From positions 2,145,585-2,209,584 of the forward strand of contig OX422192.1 of assembly GCA_949130485.1 (NCBI GenBank): a stretch of 64,000 nucleotides of DNA. Reading direction: 5' to 3'. How positions within the stretch are numbered: the stretch's first letter is position 1; every line of letters begins with the position of its first letter. Source of the DNA: Agelas oroides. Its lineage: Eukaryota > Porifera > Demospongiae > Agelasida > Agelasidae. Both the position numbers and the translations under genes were made by a program. Positions 20,791 to 34,842 of the stretch are shown here, piece after piece. Below the pieces are notes generated by a model, which did not search any database, was not told the origin of the DNA, and was given only the letters and a program-made list of their open reading frames with translations.

Positions 20791-21344
20791 TGTCCCAATG
20801 CTTTCCCATCTTGTCCCAACACTGTCCCATCTTGTCCCAGTGCTGTGCCATCTTCTCCCAATGCTGTCCAGTTGTCTGCATGCTGTACCGTCTTGTCCCA
20901 ATGCTTTCCCGTCTTGTCCCAATGCTGTCCAGTCTTGCCCCAATTCTGTCCTGTCTTGTCCCAATGCTGTCTTGTCCAAATTTTTTCCCATCCTGTCCCA
21001 ATTCTTTCCCGTCTTCTCCAAATGCTGTCCAATCTTGTCCGAATGCTCTCCCTTCTTGTCCCAATGCTTTCCAGTCTTGTCCCAATGCTGTCCAGTCCGG
21101 TACCAATGCTGTCCTGTCTTGTCCCAATGCTGGCCAGTCCCGTACCAATGCTGTCCCGTCTTGTCCAAATGCTGTCCAGTTTTGTCCCAATGCTGTCCAT
21201 TCTTGTCAAAATGCTGTCCAGTCTGGTGTTATTGCTGTTCCATCTTATCCCAATGCTGTCCAGTCTTGCTTTAATGCTGTCCATTCTTGCCTTAATCCTG
21301 TCCCGTCTTGTCCCAATGCTATAGAGTCTTGTTCCAATGCTGTC
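20791..21344 (+). repeat. Satellite A block 2
   Basis: About 26 units, entered through the GAGACACTATG/TCCCAATGC junction and left through CAATGCTGTC/ATGAGAC. It includes the marker TCTGCATGCTG and ends with GCTATAGAGTC. It belongs to the same module as blocks 5 and 7. Confidence 0.95.
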
Positions 21345-21967
21345 ATGAGACACCATGAGACATCATAAGAGACATCATGAGATTTCATGAGACTGCATGA
21401 GACATCATAAGACTTCATGAGACACCATGAGACAGCATGAGACTTCATGAGACTCCATGAGACATCATAAGACTTCTTGAGACATCATGAGACATCATGA
21501 GATATCATGAGACATCATGAGACACCATGAGACATCATAAGACACCATGAGACTTCACGAGACACCTTGAGACATCATAAGTCATCATGAGACATCATAA
21601 GACACCATGAGACTTCACAAGACACCATGAGACTTCATGAGACTCCATGAGACATCATAACACTTCTTGAGACATCATAAGACACCATGAGACACCATGA
21701 GACATCATAAGACACCATGAGACTTCATAAGACACCATTAGACTTCACAAGACACCATGAGACACCATGAGACATCATAAGACACCATGAGACTTCACGA
21801 GACACCTTGACACATCATAAGACCCCATGAGACATCATATGACACCATGAGACTTCACGAGACACCATGAGACTTCATGAGACTACATGAGACATCATAA
21901 GACTTCTTGAGACATCATGAGACACCATGAGACACCATGAGACACTTTGAGACACCATGAGACTTCA
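21345..21967 (+). repeat. Satellite B block 2
   Basis: About 62 ten-base units, ending GAGACTTCATG joined to CTGTCCATTC. One register slip (CATAAGAGACATC) follows the left junction and is shared with blocks 3 and 5. Confidence 0.95.
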
Positions 21968-22441
21968 TGCTGTCCATTCTTGTCCAAATGCTGTCCAGTC
22001 TTGTGTTATTGCTGTTCCGTCTTGTCCCAATGCTGTCCAGTCTTGTCCCAATGCTGTCCCGTCTTGTCCCAATGCTGTCCAGTCATGTCCCAATGCTGTC
22101 CAGTCTTTTCCCAATGCTGTCCTGTCTTGTCCAAATGCTCTCTCGTCCTGACCCAATTCTTTCCCGTCTTCTCCAAATGCTGTCCAATCTTATCCCAATG
22201 CTCTCCCTTCTTGTCCCATTGCAATGCTGTCCAGTCCTGTACCAATGCTGTCTCGTCTTGTCCCAATGCTGTCCAGTTTTGTCCCAATGCTGTCCATTCT
22301 TGTCAAAATGCTGTCCAGTCTGGTGTTATTGCTGTTCCATCTTATCCCAATGCTGTCCAGTCTTGCTTTAATGCTGTCCATTCTTGTCCTAATCCTGTCC
22401 CGTCTTGTCCCAACGCTATAGAGTCTTATTCCAATGCTGTC
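21968..22441 (+). repeat. Satellite A block 3
   Basis: About 22 units, entered by the second kind of junction (TTCATG/CTGTCCATTC) and left through GCTGTC/ATGAGAC. It is a shorter relative of blocks 4, 6, 8 and 9, lacking several units near the left. Confidence 0.95.
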
Positions 22442-23061
22442 ATGAGACACCAAGAGACATCATAAGAGACATCATGAGATTTCATGACACTGCATGAGAA
22501 ATCCTAAGACTTCATGAGACACCATGATACAGCATGAGACTTCATGAGAGTCCATGAGACATCATAAGACTTCTTGAGACATCATCAGACATCATCAGAC
22601 ATCATGAGACATCATGAGACACCATGAGACATCATAAGACACCATGAGACTTCACGAGACACCTTGAGACATCATAAGTCATCATGAGACATCATAAGAC
22701 ACCATGAGACTTCACAAGACACCATGAGACTTCATGAGACTCCATGAGACATCATAAGACTTCTTGAGACATCATAAGACACCGTGAGACACCATGAGAC
22801 ATAAGACTCCATGAGACTTCATAAGACACCATGAGACTTCACAAGACACCATGAGACACCATGAGACATCATAAGACACCATGAGACTTCACGAGACACC
22901 TTGACACATCATAAGACCCCATGAGACATCATAACACACCATGAGACTTCACGAGACACCATGAGACTTCATGAGACTACATGAGACATCATAAGACTTC
23001 TTGAGACATCATGAGACACCATGAGACACCATGAGACACTTTGAGACACCATGAGACTTCA
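22442..23061 (+). repeat. Satellite B block 3
   Basis: About 62 ten-base units, very similar in order of variants to block 2. It ends with TTCATG/CTGTCCATTC. Confidence 0.95.
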
Positions 23062-23640
23062 TGCTGTCCATTCATGTCCAAATGCTATCCAGTCTTGTGT
23101 TATTGCTGTTCCATCTTATTTCAATGCTTTCCAGTCTTGCTTTAATGCTGTCCATTCTTGTCCTAATCCTGTCCCGTTTTGTCCCAGTGCAGTCCAGTCT
23201 TGTGGTATTGCTGTTACGTCTTGTCCCAATGCTGTCCAGTCTTGTCCCAATGCTGTCCCGTCTTGTCCCAATGCTGTCCAGTCATGTCCCAATGCTGTCC
23301 AGTCTTGTCCCAATGCTTTCCCGTCTTGTCCAAATGCTTTCTCGTCCTGTCCCAATTCTTTCCCGTCTTCTCCAAATGCTGTCCAATCTTATCCCAATGC
23401 TCTCCCTTCTTGTCCCATGGCAATGCTGTCCAGTCCTGTACCAATGCTGTCCCGTCTTGTCCCAATGCTGTCCAGTTTTGTCCCAATGCTGTCCATTCTT
23501 GTCAAAATGCTGTCCAGTCTGGTGTTCTTGCTGTTCCATCTTATCCCAATGCTGTCCAGTCTTGCTTTAATGCTGTCCATTCTTGTCCTAATCCTGTCCT
23601 GTCTTGTCCCAATGCTATAGAGTCTTGTTCCAATGCTGTC
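23062..23640 (+). repeat. Satellite A block 4
   Basis: About 27 units, same junction types as block 3. It contains TTATTTCAATGC and the register marker TCCCATGGCAATGC that also occurs in blocks 6, 8 and 9. Confidence 0.95.
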
Positions 23641-26600
23641 ATGAGACACCATGAGACTTCACAAGACACCATGAGACTTCATGAGACACCATGAGACATC
23701 ATAAGACTTCTTGAGGCATCATTTGACACCATGAGACACCATGAGACATCATAAGACACCATGAGACTTCATAAGACAACATGAGACTTCACAAGACACC
23801 ATGAGAGACCATGAGACATCATAAGACACCATGAGACTTCACAAGACACCTTGAGACATCATAAGACCCCATGAGACATCATAAGACACCATGAGACTTA
23901 ACGAGACACCATGAGACTTCATGACACTACATGAGACATCATAAGACTTCTTGAGACAACATGAGACTCCATGAGACACCATGAGACACTTTGAGACACC
24001 ATGAGGTTTCATGAGACATCATGAGACTCCATGAGACACCATGAGACACTTTGACACACCATGAGGCTTCATGAGACATCATGAGACATCATTAGACATC
24101 ATGAGACATCACACTATGAGACATCATGAGACACCATGAAACATAATGAGACACCATGAGACACCATGAGACTTCATGAGACAACATGAGACGCCATGAG
24201 ACACCATCAGACACTACGAAACACGATGAAACTTCATCAGACATCATGAGATATCATGAGACACCATGATACATCATAAGACATCACGAGACACCGTTAC
24301 ACTTCATGAGACTCCATGAGACATCATACGACACAATGAGGCATCATGAGACATCACGAGACATAATGACACACCATGACACATCATAAGACACCATGAG
24401 ACATCATGAGACATCATGAGACACCATGAGACTTCATGAGACACCATGGGACATCCTAAGACACCAAGAGACACCATGAGACACCATGAGACATCATGAG
24501 ACACCATGAGACTTCATTAGACTCCATGAAACAACATGAGACATCATGAGACATCACGAAACATCATGAGACATCACGATACATCTTGAGACATCATGAC
24601 ACAGCACGAGACATCATGAGACATCATAAGACATCACGAGACACCGTTACACTTCATGAGACTCCATGAAACATCATACGACATCATGAGGCATCATGAG
24701 ACATCACAAGACATCCTGACACTCCATGACACATCATAAGACACCATGAGACATCATGAGACATCACGAGACACCATGAGACTTCATGAGACACCATGGG
24801 ACATCATAAGACACCAAGAGACACCATGAGACACCATGAGACATCATGAGACACCATGAGACTTCATTAGACTCCATGAAACAACATGAGACATCATGAG
24901 ACATCACGAAACATCATGAGACATCACGATACATCTTGAGACATCATGACACAGCACGAGACATCATGAGACATCATAAGACATCACGAGACACCGTTAC
25001 ACTTCATGAGACTCCATGAAACATCATACGACATCATGAGGCATCATGAGACATCACAAGACATCCTGACACTCCATGACACATCATAAGACACCATGAG
25101 ACATCATGAGACATCACGAGACACCATGAGACTTCATGAGACACCATGGGACATCATAAGACACCAAGAGACACCATGAGACACCATGAGACATCATGAG
25201 ACACCATGAGACTTCATTAGACTCCATGAAACATCATGAGACATCATGAGACATCACGAGACATCATGAGACATCACGAGACATCTTGAGACATCATGAC
25301 ACAGCACGAGACATCATGAGACACCATATGACACCATGAGACTCCATGAGACATCATGGGACCCATGAGGCAGCAGGAGACACCATGAGACATCATGAGA
25401 CACTATGAGACATCATGAGACACCATGAGACATCATGAGACATCATGAGACACCATCAGAAACTATGAGACTTCTTGAGACATCATGAGACACTATGAGA
25501 CACCATGAGACACTTTGAGACACGATGAGACTTTATGAGACATCATGAGACATCATGAGACATCATGAGACACCATGAGACTTAATGAGACATCATAAGA
25601 CACCATGAGACTTCATAAGACAACATGAGACTTCACAAGACACCATGAGAGACCATGAGACATCATAAGACACCATGAGACTTCACGAGACACCTTGAGA
25701 CATCATAAGACCCCATGAGACATCATAAGACACCATGAGACTTCACGACCAACCATGAGACTTCATGAGACTACATGAGACATCAAAGGACTTCTTGAGA
25801 CATCATGAGACACCATGAGACACCATGAGACACTTTAAGACACCATGAGGCTTCATGAGACATCATGAGACATCATTAGACATCACGAGACATCATGACA
25901 CAGCATGAGACATCATCAGACACCATATGACACCATGAGACTCCATGAGACATCATGGGACACCATGAGGCAGCAGGAGACACCATGAGACATCATGAGA
26001 CATCATGAGACACTATGAGCCTTCATGAAACAGCATGAGCCTTCATGAGACACCATAAGACTTCATGAGACACTATGAGACATCATGAGACACCATGCAA
26101 CATAATGAGACACCATGAGACAACATGAGATTTCATGACACAACATGAGACACCATGAGACACCATAAGACACTATAAAACACCATGAGACTTCATCAGA
26201 CATCATGAGACATCATGAGACACCATGAGACATCATAAGACATCACGAGACACCGTTACACTTCATGAGACTCCATGAAACATCATACGACATCATGAGG
26301 CATCATGAGACATCACGAGACATCCTGACACTCCATGACACATCATAAGACACAATGAGACATCATGAGACATCACAAGACACCATGAGACTTCATGAGA
26401 CACCATGGGACATCATAAGACACCAAGAGACACCATGAGACACCATGAGACATCATGAGACACCATGAGACTTCATTAGACTCCATGAAACATCATGAGA
26501 CATCATGAGACATCACGAGACATCATGAGACATCACGAGACATCTTGAGACATCATGACACAGCACGAGACATCATGAGACACCATATGACACCATATGA

Positions 26601-27628
26601 CACCATGAGACTCCATGAGACATCATGGGACCCATGAGGCAGCAGGAGACACCATGAGACATCATGAGACACTATGAGACATCATGAGACACCATGAGAC
26701 ATCATGAGACATCATGAGACACCATCAGAAACTATGAGACTTCTTGAGACATCATGAGACACTATGAGACACCATGAGACACTTTGAGACACGATGAGAC
26801 TTTATGAGACATCATGAGACATCATGAGACATCATGAGACACCATGAGACTTAATGAGACTCCGTGAGACATAATAAGACTTCTTGAGACATCATGAGAC
26901 ACCATGAAACACCATGAGACACTTTGAGACACCATGAGACTTCATGAGACATCATGAGACATCATGAGACATCATGAGACATCACACTATGAGACATCAT
27001 GAGACACCATGAAACATAATGAGACACCATGAGACACCATGAGACTTCATGAGACAACATGAGACACCATGACACACCATGAGACATCATAAGACTTCAT
27101 GAGACACCATGAGACAGCATGAGACTTCATGAGACTCCATTAGACATCATAAGACTTCTTGAGACATCATGAGACACCATGACACACCATGAGACACTTT
27201 GAGACACCATGAGACTTCATGAGACATCATGAGATATCATGAGACATCATGACACAGCATGAGACATCATGAGACACCATTTGACACCATGAGACTCCAT
27301 TAGACATCATGAGACACCATGAGGCAGCAGGAGACACCATGAGACATCATGAGACATCATCAGACACTATGAGACTTCATGAGACAACATGAGACTTCAT
27401 GAGACACCATGAGACTTCATGAGACATCATGAGACATCATAAGACAACATGAGACATCATGAGACACCATGAGACATCATAAGACACCTGGGACATCATG
27501 AGACTTCATGAGACATCATGAGACACCATGAGACACTATGAGACACCATGAGACTGCATGAGACACCATGAGACACCATGAGACACTATGAGACACCATG
27601 AGACTGCATGAGACACCATGAGACACTA
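23641..27628 (+). repeat. Satellite B block 4
   Basis: About 399 ten-base units, one of the longest B blocks. It contains a 350-bp tandem higher-order repeat near 24291-25340. A further duplicate of about 0.5 kb lies roughly 1.26 kb apart (markers ACACCGTTAC at 24991 and 26250; GATGAGACTTTATG near 25524 and 26790). Confidence 0.95.
24291..25340 (+). repeat. 350-bp higher-order repeat (35 x 10 bp), three copies
   Basis: The rare variant ACACCGTTAC occurs at 24291, 24641 and 24991, exactly 350 bp apart, followed each time by the same order of variant units (CATACGACAT, GCATCATGAG, ATCCTGACAC). Copies two and three are nearly identical; copy one is slightly more divergent. Confidence 0.9.
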
Positions 27629-28203
27629 TGTCCCAATGCTTTCCCATCTTGTCCCAACGCTGTCCCATCTTCCCCCAGTGCTGTCCCGTCTTCTCCCAAT
27701 GCTGTCCAGTTGTCTGCATCCTGTCCCGTCTTGTCCCAATGCTTTCCCGTCTTGTCCCAATGCTGTCCAGTCTTGCCCCAATTCTGTCCTGTCTTGTCCC
27801 AATGCTGTCCAGTATTGTCCCAATGCTGTCTTGTCCAAATTTTTTCCCATCCTGTCCCAATTCCTTCCCGTCTTCTCCAAATGCTGTCCAATCTTGTCCC
27901 AATGCTCTCCCTTTTTGTCCCAATGCTTTCCAGTCTTGTCCCAATGCTGTCCAGTCCGGTACCAATGCTGTCCCGTCTTGTCCCAATGCTGTCCAGTCCG
28001 GTACCAATGCTGTCCCGTCTTGTCCAAATGCTGTCCAGTTTTGTCCCAATGCTGTCCATTCTTGTCAAAATGCTGTCCAGTCTGGTGTTATTGCTGTTCC
28101 ATCTTATCCCAATGCTGTGCAGTCTTGCTTTAATGCTGTCCATTCTTGTCCTAATCCTGTCCCGTCTTGTCCCAATGCTATAGAGTCTTGTTCCAATGCT
28201 GTC
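27629..28203 (+). repeat. Satellite A block 5
   Basis: About 27 units, GAGACACTATG entry and GCTGTC/ATGAGAC exit. Nearly the same as block 7, 3431 bp away, and closely related to block 2. Confidence 0.95.
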
Positions 28204-28836
28204 ATGAGACACCACGAGACATCATAAGAGACATCATGAGATTTCATGAGACTCCATGAGACATCATAAGACTTCATGAGACACCATGAGACAGCATGAG
28301 ACTTCCTGAGACTCCATGAGACATCATAAGACTTCTTGAGACATCATCAGACATCATGAGACATCATGAGACATCATGAGACACCATGAGACATCATAAG
28401 ACACCATGAGACTTCACGAGACACCTTGAGACATCATAAGTCATCATGAGACATCATAAGGCACCATGAGACTTTACAAGACACCATGAGACTTCATGAG
28501 ACTCCATGAGACATCATAAGACTTCTTGAGACATCATAAGACACCATGAGACACCATGAGACATCATAAGACACCACGGGACTTCATAAGACACCATGAG
28601 ACTTCACAAGACACCATGAGACACCATGAGACATCATAAGACACCATGAGACTTCACAAGACACCTTGACACATCATAAGACCCCATGAGACATCATAAG
28701 ACACCATGAGACTTCACGAGACACCATGAGACTTCATGACACTACATGAGACATCATAAGACTTCTTGAGACATCATGAGACACCATGAGACACCATGAG
28801 ACACCATGAGACACTTTGAGACACCATGAGACTTCA
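28204..28836 (+). repeat. Satellite B block 5
   Basis: About 63 ten-base units between A blocks 5 and 6, with the TTCATG/CTGTCC exit junction. Confidence 0.95.
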
Positions 28837-29478
28837 TGCTGTCCATTCTTGTCCAAATGCTGTCCAGTCTTGTGTTATTGCTGTTCCATCTTATTTCAAT
28901 GCTTTCCAGTCTTGCTTTAATGCTGTCCATTCTTGTCCTAATCCTGTCCCGTCTTGTCCCAATGCTGTAGAGTCTTGTTCCAATGCTGTCCAGTCTTGCC
29001 CCAATTCTGTCCCGTTTTGTCCCAGTGCAGTCCAGTCTTGTGGTATTGCTGTTCCGTCTTGTCCCAATGCTGTCCAGTCTTGTCCCAATGCTGTCCCGTC
29101 TTGTCCCAATGCTGTCCAGTCATGTCCCAATGCTGTCCAGTCTTGTCCCAATGCTGTCCCGTCTTGTCCAAATGCTTTCTCGTACTGTCCCAATTCTTTC
29201 CCGTCTTCTCCAAATGCTGTCCAATCTTATCCCAATGCTCTCCCTTCTTGTCCCATGGCAATGCTGTCCAGTCCTGTACCAATGCTGTCCCGTCTTGTCT
29301 CAATACTGTCCAGTTTTGTCCCAATGCTGTCCATTCTTGTCAAAATGCTGTCCAGTCTGGTGTTATTGCTGTTCCATCTTATCCCAATGCTGTCCAGTCT
29401 TGCTTTAATGCTGTCCATTCTTGTCCTAATCCTGTCCCGTCTTGTCCCAATGCTATAGAGTCTTATTCCAATGCTGTC
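28837..29478 (+). repeat. Satellite A block 6
   Basis: About 31 units. By translation in all three plus frames it matches blocks 8 and 9 except for one visible substitution (GCTGTCCAG here, GCTATCCAG there). Confidence 0.95.
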
Positions 29479-31059
29479 ATGAGACACCATGAGACATCAT
29501 CAGAGACATCATGAGATTTCATGAGACTGCATGAGACATCATAAGACTTCATGAGACACCATGAGACAGCATCAGACTTCATCAGACTACATGAGACATC
29601 ATAAGACTTCTTGAGACATCATGAGACATCATGAGACATCATGAGACATCATGAGACATCATAAGACACCATGAAACATCATAAGACACCATGAGACATC
29701 ATGAGACATCACGAGACACCATGAGACTTCATGAGACACCATAGGACATCATAAGACACCAAGAGACACCATGAGACACCATGAGACATCATGAGACACC
29801 ATGAGACTTCATTAGACTCCATGAAACATCATGAGACATCATGAGACATCACGAGACATCATGAGACATCACGAGACATCTTGAGACATCATGACACAGC
29901 ACGAGACATCATGAGACACCATATGACACCATGAGACTCCATGAGACATCATGAGACACCATGAGGCAGCAGGAGAGACCATGAGACATCATGAGACACT
30001 ATGAGACATCATGAGACACCATGAGACATCATGAGACATCATGAGACACCATGAGAAATCATGAGACTTCTTGAGACATCATGAGACATCATGAGACATC
30101 ATGAGACACCATGAGAAACCATGAGACTTCTTGAGACATCATGAGACACTATGAGACACCATGAGACACTTTGAGACACGATGAGACTTTATGAGACATC
30201 ATGAGACATCATGAGACATCACGAGACATCATGAGACACCATGAGACATCATAAGACATCACGAGACACCATGAGACTTCATTAGACTCCATGAGATATC
30301 ATAAGACACCATGAGACATCATGAGACATCACGAGACACCATGAGACTTCATGAGACACCATGAGACATCATGAGACACCATGAGACATCATAAGACACC
30401 TGGGAAATCATGAGACTTCATGAGACACTATGAGACATCATAAGACATCACGAGACACCATGAGACTTCATGAAACACTTTGAGACATCATAAGACACCA
30501 TGTGACATCATGACACACCATGAGACATCATGAGACACCATGAGACATCATAAGACACCTGGGACATCATGAGACTTCATGAGACATCATGAGACGCCAT
30601 GACTCGGCATGAGACATCATGAGACATCATGAGATTTCATGAGACTACATGAGACATCATAAGACTTCATGAGACACCATGAGACAGCATGAGACTTCAT
30701 GACACTCCTTTAGACATCATAAGACTTCTTGAGACATCATGAGACACCATGACACACCATGAGACACTTTGAGACACCATGAGACTTCATGAGACATCAT
30801 GAGATATCATGAGACATCATGACACAGCATGAGACATCATGAGACACCATTTGACACCATGAGACTCCATTAGACATCATGAGACACCATGAGGCAGCAG
30901 GAGACACCATGAGACATCATGAGACATCATGAGACACTATGAGACTTCATGAGACAACATGACACTTCATGAGACACCATGAGACTTCATGAGACATCAT
31001 GAGACCCCATGAGACACTATGAGACACCATGAGACTGCATGAGACACCATGAGACACTA
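29479..31059 (+). repeat. Satellite B block 6
   Basis: About 158 ten-base units, including the contracted ACACCTGGGA unit at 30390-30560. It ends with the GAGACACTATG junction. Confidence 0.95.
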
Positions 31060-31634
31060 TGTCCCAATGCTTTCCCATCTTGTCCCAACGCTGTCCCATC
31101 TTCCCCCAGTGCTGTCCCGTCTTCTCCCAATGCTGTCCAGCTATCTGCATGCTGTCCCGTCTTGTCCCAATGCTTTCCCGTCTTGTCCCAATGCTGTCCA
31201 GTCTTGCCCCAATTCTGTCCTGTCTTGTCCCAATGCTGTCCAGTATTGTCCCAATGCTGTCTTGTCCAAATTTTTTCCCATCCTGTCCCAATTCTTTCCC
31301 GTCTTCTCCAAATGCTGTCCAATCTTGTCCCAATGCTCTCCCTTCTTGTCCCAATGCTTTCCAGTCTTGTCCCAATGCTGTCCAGTCCGGTACCAATGCT
31401 GTCCCGTCTTGTCCCAATGCTGTCCTGTCCGGTACCAATGCTGTCCCGTCTTGTCCAAATGCTGTCCAGTTTTGTCCCAATGCTGTCCATTCTTGTCAAA
31501 ATGCTGTCCAGTCTGGTGTTATTGCTGTTCCATCTTATCCCAATGCTGTCCAGTCTTGCTTTAATGCTGTCCAATCTTGTCCTAATCCTGTCCCGTCTTG
31601 TCCCAATGCTATAGAGTCTTGTTCCAATGCTGTC
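31060..31634 (+). repeat. Satellite A block 7
   Basis: About 27 units and a near copy of block 5. It carries CAGCTATCTGCATGC where block 5 has CAGTTGTCTGCATCC. Confidence 0.95.
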
Positions 31635-32116
31635 ATGAGACACCACGAGACATCATAAGAGACATCATGAGATTTCATGAGACTCCATGAGACATCATAA
31701 GACTTCACGAGACACCATGAGACAGCATGAGACTTCCTGAGACTCCATGAGACATCATAAGACTTCTTGAGACATCATCAGACATCATGAGACATCATGA
31801 GACATCATGAGACACCATGAGACATCATAAGACACCATGAGACTTCACGAGACACCTTGAGACATCATAAGACTTCTTGAGACATCATAAGACACCATGA
31901 GACACCATGAGACATCATAAGACACCATGAGACTTCACAAGACACCTTGACACATCATAAGACCCCATGAGACATCATAAGACACCATGAGACTTCACGA
32001 GACACCATGAGACTTCATGACACTACATGAGACATCATAAGACTTCTTGAGACATCATGAGACACCATGAGACACCATGAGACACCATGAGACACTTTGA
32101 GACACCATGAGACTTC
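31635..32116 (+). repeat. Satellite B block 7
   Basis: About 48 ten-base units and a shortened counterpart of block 5; roughly 150 bp present in block 5 are missing. Confidence 0.95.
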
Positions 32117-32759
32117 ATGCTGTCCATTCTTGTCCAAATGCTGTCCAGTCTTGTGTTATTGCTGTTCCATCTTATTTCAATGCTTTCCAGTCTTGCTTTA
32201 ATGCTGTCCATTCTTGTCCTAATCCTGTCCCGTCTTGTCCCAATGCTGTAGAGTCTTGTTCCAATGCTGTCCAGTCTTGCCCCAATTCTGTCCCGTTTTG
32301 TCCCAGTGCAGTCCAGTCTTGTGGTATTGCTGTTCCGTCTTGTCCCAATGCTATCCAGTCTTGTCCCAATGCTGTCCCGTCTTGTCCCAATGCTGTCCAG
32401 TCATGTCCCAATGCTGTCCAGTCTTGTCCCAATGCTGTCCCGTCTTGTCCAAATGCTTTCTCGTACTGTCCCAATTCTTTCCCGTCTTCTCCAAATGCTG
32501 TCCAATCTTATCCCAATGCTCTCCCTTCTTGTCCCATGGCAATGCTGTCCAGTCCTGTACCAATGCTGTCCCGTCTTGTCTCAATACTGTCCAGTTTTGT
32601 CCCAATGCTGTCCATTCTTGTCAAAATGCTGTCCAGTCTGGTGTTATTGCTGTTCCATCTTATCCCAATGCTGTCCAGTCTTGCTTTAATGCTGTCCATT
32701 CTTGTCCTAATCCTGTCCCGTCTTGTCCCAATGCTATAGAGTCTTATTCCAATGCTGTC
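32117..32759 (+). repeat. Satellite A block 8
   Basis: About 31 units. It appears identical to block 9 over its full 643 bp. Confidence 0.95.
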
Positions 32760-34199
32760 ATGAGACACCATGAGACATCATCAGAGACATCATGAGATTT
32801 CATGAGACTGCATGAGACATCATAAGACTTCATGAGACACCATGAGACAGCATCAGACTTCATCAGACTACATGAGACATCATAAGACTTCTTGAGACAT
32901 CATGAGACATCATGAGACATCATGAGACATCATGAGACATCATAAGACACCATGAAACATCATAAGACACCATGAGACATCATGAGACATCACGAGACAC
33001 CATGAGACTTCATGAGACACCATGGGACATCATAAGACACCAAGAGACACCATGAGACACCATGAGACATCATGAGACACCATGAGACTTCATTAGACTC
33101 CATGAAACATCATGAGACATCATGAGACATCACGAGACATCATGAGACATCACGAGACATCTTGAGACATCATGACACAGCACGAGACATCATGAGACAC
33201 CATATGACACCATGAGACTCCATGAGACATCATGGGACACCATGAGGCAGCAGGAGAGACCATGAGACATCATGAGACACTATGAGACACCATGAGACAC
33301 TTTGAGACACGATGAGACTTTATGAGACATCATGAGACATATTGAGACATCACGAGACATCATGAGACACCATGAGACATCATAAGACATCACGAGACAC
33401 CATGAGACTTCATGAGATTCCATGAGATATCATAAGACACCATGAGACATCATGAGACATCACGAGACACCATGAGACTTCATGAGACACCATGAGACAT
33501 CATGAGACACCATGAGACATCATAAGACACCTGGGAAATCATGAGACTTCATGAGACACCATGAGACATCATAAGACATCACGAGACACCATGAGACTTC
33601 ATGAAACACTTTGAGACATCATAAGACACCATGAGACATCATGACACACCATGAGACATCATGAGACACCATGAGACATCATAAGACACCTGGGACATCA
33701 TGAGACTTCATGAGACATCATGAGACGCCATGACTCGGCATTAGACATCATGAGACATCATGAGATTTCATGAGACTCCATGAGACATCATAAGACTTCA
33801 CGAGACACCATGAGACAGCATGAGACTTCCTGAGACTCCATGAGACATCATAAGACTTCTTGAGACATCATCAGACATCATGAGACACCATGAGACATCA
33901 TAAGACACCATGAGACTTCACGAGACACCTTGAGACATCATAAGACTTCTTGAGACATCATAAGACACCATGAGACACCATGAGACACCATGAGACATCA
34001 TAAGACACCATGAGACTTCACAAGACACCTTGACACATCATAAGACCCCATGAGACATCATAAGACACCATGAGACTTCACGAGACACCATGAGACTTCA
34101 TGACACTACATGAGACATCATAAGACTTCTTGAGACATCATGAGACACCATGAGACACCATGAGACACCATGAGACACTTTGAGACACCATGAGACTTC
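32760..34199 (+). repeat. Satellite B block 8
   Basis: About 144 ten-base units. Same variant order as the start of block 9, but about 100 bp present in block 9 (35350-35430) is absent here. Confidence 0.95.
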
Positions 34200-34842
34200 A
34201 TGCTGTCCATTCTTGTCCAAATGCTGTCCAGTCTTGTGTTATTGCTGTTCCATCTTATTTCAATGCTTTCCAGTCTTGCTTTAATGCTGTCCATTCTTGT
34301 CCTAATCCTGTCCCGTCTTGTCCCAATGCTGTAGAGTCTTGTTCCAATGCTGTCCAGTCTTGCCCCAATTCTGTCCCGTTTTGTCCCAGTGCAGTCCAGT
34401 CTTGTGGTATTGCTGTTCCGTCTTGTCCCAATGCTATCCAGTCTTGTCCCAATGCTGTCCCGTCTTGTCCCAATGCTGTCCAGTCATGTCCCAATGCTGT
34501 CCAGTCTTGTCCCAATGCTGTCCCGTCTTGTCCAAATGCTTTCTCGTACTGTCCCAATTCTTTCCCGTCTTCTCCAAATGCTGTCCAATCTTATCCCAAT
34601 GCTCTCCCTTCTTGTCCCATGGCAATGCTGTCCAGTCCTGTACCAATGCTGTCCCGTCTTGTCTCAATACTGTCCAGTTTTGTCCCAATGCTGTCCATTC
34701 TTGTCAAAATGCTGTCCAGTCTGGTGTTATTGCTGTTCCATCTTATCCCAATGCTGTCCAGTCTTGCTTTAATGCTGTCCATTCTTGTCCTAATCCTGTC
34801 CCGTCTTGTCCCAATGCTATAGAGTCTTATTCCAATGCTGTC
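34200..34842 (+). repeat. Satellite A block 9
   Basis: About 31 units, 2083 bp downstream of block 8 and apparently the same base for base. Confidence 0.95.
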
